The notes under the pieces: generated by a model
Told to the model about the DNA's origin: nothing
Database searches by the model: none
Seen by the model: the letters and a program-made list of their open reading frames with translations, nothing else
DNA from: Talinum fruticosum
Lineage: Eukaryota; Streptophyta; Magnoliopsida; Caryophyllales; Talinaceae
Reading direction: 5' to 3'
DNA length: 64,000 bases
NCBI GenBank assembly: GCA_021018815.1
Contig: JAITYX010000032.1
Coordinates: forward strand, 5,235,501-5,299,500
Translations under genes and position numbers: made by a program
Part shown: piece after piece, positions 60,101-64,000 of the stretch
Numbering within the stretch: position 1 is the first letter of the stretch
Layout: every line of letters starts with the position of its first letter

Positions 60101-63100
60101 TGGATGGAATAGTAGAACACAACTACAAGGATAATGATGAGTACGCACTAAACTATGTTCTTTCAATCTATTGGTAGAGTCAAGCCACCGGTTACTTTTA
60201 ATCTTCAAATATGATAAAGCTTTATTTGTCCAGATCATAAAGAGAGAAAATTTTAATTTTCGTTCTTGGTCATCTGAACATATTAAATAGATAACTTCGG
60301 CTAAGTTTCAAGGCCTAACCTTTGCCTCTGGCCGCCACTTAAAGTTGAACCTCTGGGTCCAATATAAGTTTCATATCCTTGAGGAAGTGAACAGATGAAT
60401 TCATCTGCATTTGCTGTTTTTGCTGCAAGCCTAACTCTCTCCAGGTCAATTCCTCTCACGAGATCTCTATAGCCAATATTCTCAGCAACCGTCCCTGAAA
60501 ACAGTGTCTAGTGCAATTCCATATAGGGAGAAACAAAAAATAGAAAATAAATCGTCAAAGAAAAGAAAAATAGGAAATCAATCAGAAAGGGGAATTCTAG
60601 CATTTCGCACAGAAGCTAATTCACAGAAAACAAGAAACAAGGGATTTGGCGGATTCAAACAGCAAAAGTTTATGGTACAAAAACATCTATCTATTTCCTT
60701 TAATCTTTCAAATGCATCTCAAAAGGATCACACACACCCCTTGGTGAGACATTGAACAGTTTCAATTAATCTAAACTGAAATTATAAAACATACTGGCTT
60801 TTCTAAGACAGTGACAAAATTTTATAGGTAATTTTTTTGGCAAAAGACTGAAGAATATGGGTCAGTCACATGAAATATGCTATGATCTTCAAATGATGAT
60901 ATCATCGTACCAGTTCTTACAGAGAACTTGACCTAAGCCATGTACTCACTTATTAGCCAGCCCTCTCTGCTTATATGTAATGAGCAGACAAACCATGATA
61001 TCATCAATAGCATTCAAACTTCTAGATATTCGCTATGGGGCACTTCAAACGTAAAAACAAGAAGGCACTGACTGGGAACTGGTTTCCTGAAACTCACAAT
61101 GTCCTGGGAGACTAGAGCAACATTCCTTCGTAAACTTTCCAGCCTTAAACTTCTAATATCATGTCCATCAATTACTATACAGCCTGCAAAAAGAGAAACA
61201 AACAAGTAATAATCAGACAAATAAATTATAAGCTTTCTGAACCAAACAGTACAAATTGAACACATTCTGTGTGGAAATACTAGTTCTTTTAAGTGATGGG
61301 TGGGGGACTTGTTGAACTCACCACACAAGGGATCATAAAGGCGAAGAAGAAGTTTAACTAGCGTGGTCTTCCCTCCACCAGAAGGCCCAACCAGAGCAAC
61401 TGTCTCTCCAGCCTTAATGTAGAGATCTACTCCATTTAAGACAAGTGGTAAATCATCCTTATATCGAAATGATATGTTACAAAACTTCACTTCTCCGCTA
61501 ATCGAATCAACATCAATTGCATCCGGTCTCTCAGTCACCTATTCATTTAAGATCTATATTGTTAACTAGTTCATTTTAAGATTCAATTGTTGAGGACAAT
61601 ACTAAAAGGTAAAATATGCAAGGAATGTGACATCACATCACAATAATCCATGAAAAAGATATTTGTAGTCTACAAACTAATGGAGAAAGAGAACACTAGA
61701 ACTGCAGGGTAGAAAAGATAAAGACTAATTTTTCAAGGGGTGGGTGGGAGTGATGCAGAGAAGATAGAAGACATTTCCGGCTGAAGCAGAAAGGAGTTCG
61801 CCAAAAGTTGAAACAGAATGGACTGATCAACGAATAAAGCAAGAAACTCTTGGTTTTCCCTTTTGGTAAAATAATAACTAAATGTTAGCTGAGTCTGAAA
61901 CTCCTCACAATAAAGATGCTTTCAAAATAATGACAGCTCCCAAGAGATACAGACTCCATCTAAGACAATTGTGACCTTTCTAATTAATATCAACTTTTTA
62001 ATTTAAAAACCCATAAAAAAACTATATCAACTATAAGAAAAATGCTTCAAAGAAAAATAGTATAACTGAACAAAACTAGAGCATTACCATCACAAGAAAG
62101 TCGACGTTGGTTTATTTTCAGTTCCTTTTTTCTTTTTTTTTTTTTGGTGGGGGGAGAGGAATATAAGAGTGACTTAGAAGTAGGATCAGCAGCATATGGA
62201 AGGGGATATACTTCCATCAAATTGAACAGAATGTCATGAACCACAAAAAAAAACTCATGGATGCAATGCAAAGCTCTTACGCAGAACAAATTATTCATTT
62301 CAAGAATGAATTTCTACTTCAAGACAATTCGAATTAACCATGAGTTCAGAGAGGATTAGTATAGTTTGTCTTGACTCCTAAAATAAGACAAGTAGCAAAA
62401 GGGTAAAGAAATCTGTTAAATTAATCAGAGGATAGTTTCTCTTCTCAGGGTTACTTACACAAAACATGTCGACAATGACTTAACTTCACCTACCTACACA
62501 CTTAAGGCATTAACGAAAGCACACAACCTACGTGTCCACTTACAGCATGAGTACTTCAATTTTCAGCAAAAACTAAATATTGTGAAAAACTTAGAAGAGA
62601 AATCCTCAATTATGGTTTGAGAACAATAATATCCATTTGCAATCCTCTAGCTTATATGTGTGTATGTACAGATAACACACATGAATAATGAGAAGCCAGC
62701 CATGTGGTAAAAAGTAGTATTAGAACATAGCATGGTCAAGGCAGAAAGAATTACATTCTAGGCCTATATGTACCTTAGGTCTGAATCTAGTAAGGTCGAA
62801 TAAACGCTCAATAGCTGGCTCTCCCTGCTTCCATTCATTGTACGCTTTTCCAACATCCTGCAATATTCTCTTAGCTCAGTAAATTACCGGCTTATGAGAG
62901 CCCCTTCAAGTCTCAACAGTAAAATTGGAATATAACACAATCACAGGCTAATGTTCACCAGGTTACGTAGGAGGTCACGATAATATTACATAAAAACATA
63001 ATTGAACAATGATAGTATAAGATTTTAGGGTGTATTTCTTAGTTAGAAGGAAAGAACCATGATCTTCAATAACTGTGACTTTAAATTCAATATAGTTTTA

Positions 63101-63864
63101 TTGTATAGTAATGTTGGAAAAGGGAAAAAATGCAAGATCTTTAACATCCCTCCCTCCCCCTCCCCCTTCTCAAACCCTAACACTACCTCTCCCCACAAAA
63201 ACCTGCCAAAATTGTTTTTCCTTTTGATAAGAAGCTTCCAATAAATAAAATCAAATGCATCCTAAGGACGTTAATTATTTGCACAAAACAGACTTCTCTA
63301 AAGTATTTCAAGGCATCACAACTTTAACAAGATATCCATCCATATCTACTCTTCAATATCTCTTGGTTAACAGTTGTAATATATTAAACACCGGTGATTT
63401 ATTGATAGTTTTTTTCTGAATAGATGGGGCTTTTCCCCGTACTCTACATAGACAATGTTAAGACTGTTAAAAGGAGGAGGAACATGTAGCTTTTTTCCTT
63501 CTTTCTTTTTTCTTTCATTAAATGGGTAAGGTTTTGCTGAGATGTGCATTGAATGAAGGATTGCAAGAAATGGAGGAAAGAGTACCACAGCTATTACCTG
63601 AATAGGATCCACTAAGAAAACCAAGGAAGTTATGAAAGAGATCAGGCTGCATGTATCAAAAGATCCCCTGGAAAGGATCAATGATCCAGCACAAAAAACA
63701 AACAATGCTCCAAAATAAACAGCTCGCACAATCTGAGGAATAAGTGCCTTCATTTTCTTCTTTTTCAATTGTCTGCTTAGGTCAGTATAAGCAAGCCTTT
63801 TGAATCTAACACTTTCAGACCACTCCATATTACTTGCCTTCACGAAGAGGACTGATGGGAGAAC
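57143..63864 (-). CDS. ABCB29: ABC transporter B family half transporter, ABCB29-like (3' part; 5' end outside the window)
   Basis: Seven exons are visible: 63864-63598, 62857-62774, 61538-61322, 61183-61098, 60507-60320, 59615-59486 and 57289-57143. They join in phase to 372 residues plus stop; the N-terminal part lies beyond 64000. The first visible exon encodes the end of the transmembrane domain (a segment around [19 protein letters not shown], then [17 protein letters not shown]). The nucleotide-binding domain is complete: Walker [11 protein letters not shown]-loop VSQD followed by [10 protein letters not shown], signature LSGGQRQR, Walker [13 protein letters not shown] and H-loop VIAHR. 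One NBD with one TMD means a half transporter that must dimerise. From memory the sequence is closest to Arabidopsis ABCB29, annotated as chloroplastic; the substrate is unknown. The last intron is 2.2 kb. No frame breaks are seen. Confidence 0.85.
59190..59335. repeat. Palindromic GTGTCCGA/GTCGGAC-type repeat in an ABC transporter intron
   Basis: CTCGGGTACGGGTGTCCGA is followed by GTGTCCAAGTGTCGGAC and, 60 bases on, by GTGTCGTACCCTTGTCCGAG. The left and right parts are approximately inverted copies. Text of this kind recurs in many plant introns and is probably a transposon-derived repeat. Confidence 0.45.
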
Positions 63865-64000
63865 CTGTTACAACATGCCAGTCACACAAGTATTTTAAAA
63901 CCTGCAGCTAAAGTTATTGCTGCCTATTTCATCCAGATAAAGGCCAATGTGTTGACACGACTACATGTCCAATTGTCCAACTTGCACATTATTAGAAAAT

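Noticed and set aside
1..64000. tRNA, rRNA, CRISPR or known miRNA precursors
   Set aside because: I scanned for conserved tRNA arms, rRNA segments, regular spacer arrays and familiar plant miRNA seeds and saw none. A covariance-model search would be needed to exclude them fully.

Overview
This window is nuclear DNA of a flowering plant, most likely a eudicot. The intergenic DNA is AT-rich, the genes have GT-AG introns, and small transposon relics are abundant. The gene set is plant-typical: an ATL RING-H2 ligase, a DYW pentatricopeptide protein, an ALBA-RGG protein, an LIF2-type hnRNP, RPA14 and a plastid-type ABCB half transporter. I cannot name the species. I saw no tRNA, rRNA, CRISPR array or prokaryotic feature.

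Layout. Positions 1-5.9 kb are gene-poor and hold a Tourist-like MITE and further repeats. An ATL23-like RING-H2 gene (minus) lies at 5.9-6.3 kb. Positions 6.7-17.6 kb are gene-poor, with a Stowaway-like MITE, a long inverted-repeat element and a (TTGGG)n run. A DYW-class PPR gene (minus, 17.7-20.0 kb) is divergent from a thioredoxin-fold secreted-protein gene (plus, 20.95-23.8 kb), which has a tandem duplicate (plus, 25.3-27.7 kb). A decayed 5'-truncated LINE fills 28.7-31.8 kb. An ALBA-domain/RGG gene (plus, 32.3-39.7 kb) carries a small LTR retrotransposon in its fourth intron. A three-RRM LIF2-like hnRNP gene (minus, 41.6-46.7 kb, with a 5' leader exon near 49.5 kb) carries a small terminal-inverted-repeat element with gene-like cargo in its second coding intron. 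A replication protein A 14-kDa gene (minus, CDS 52.5-53.2 kb, leader exon near 55.9 kb) has E2F-type promoter sites. The 3' part of an ABCB29-like transporter (minus, 57.1 kb to beyond the window) closes the window.

The genes do not form a pathway; they are ordinary eukaryotic neighbours. The order PPR / thioredoxin-like / ALBA matches my recollection of Arabidopsis At1g20230-At1g20225-At1g20220. The LIF2-like / RPA3 pair matches At3g52660 and At3g52630. The window therefore looks like two conserved microsyntenic blocks placed side by side.

The most useful observations for a reader are these. (1) Four one-base losses, all in G/C runs, break three otherwise intact genes, which suggests assembly indels rather than pseudogenes. 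(2) A 565-bp TIR element appears to carry the 5' end of another gene. (3) The LTR element has an RRM-like fragment. (4) An imperfect 0.8-kb sequence recurs upstream of the coding exons of two neighbouring genes. (5) E2F sites and a telo-box lie at the RPA14 promoter. I did not find a convincing wholly new biological system.
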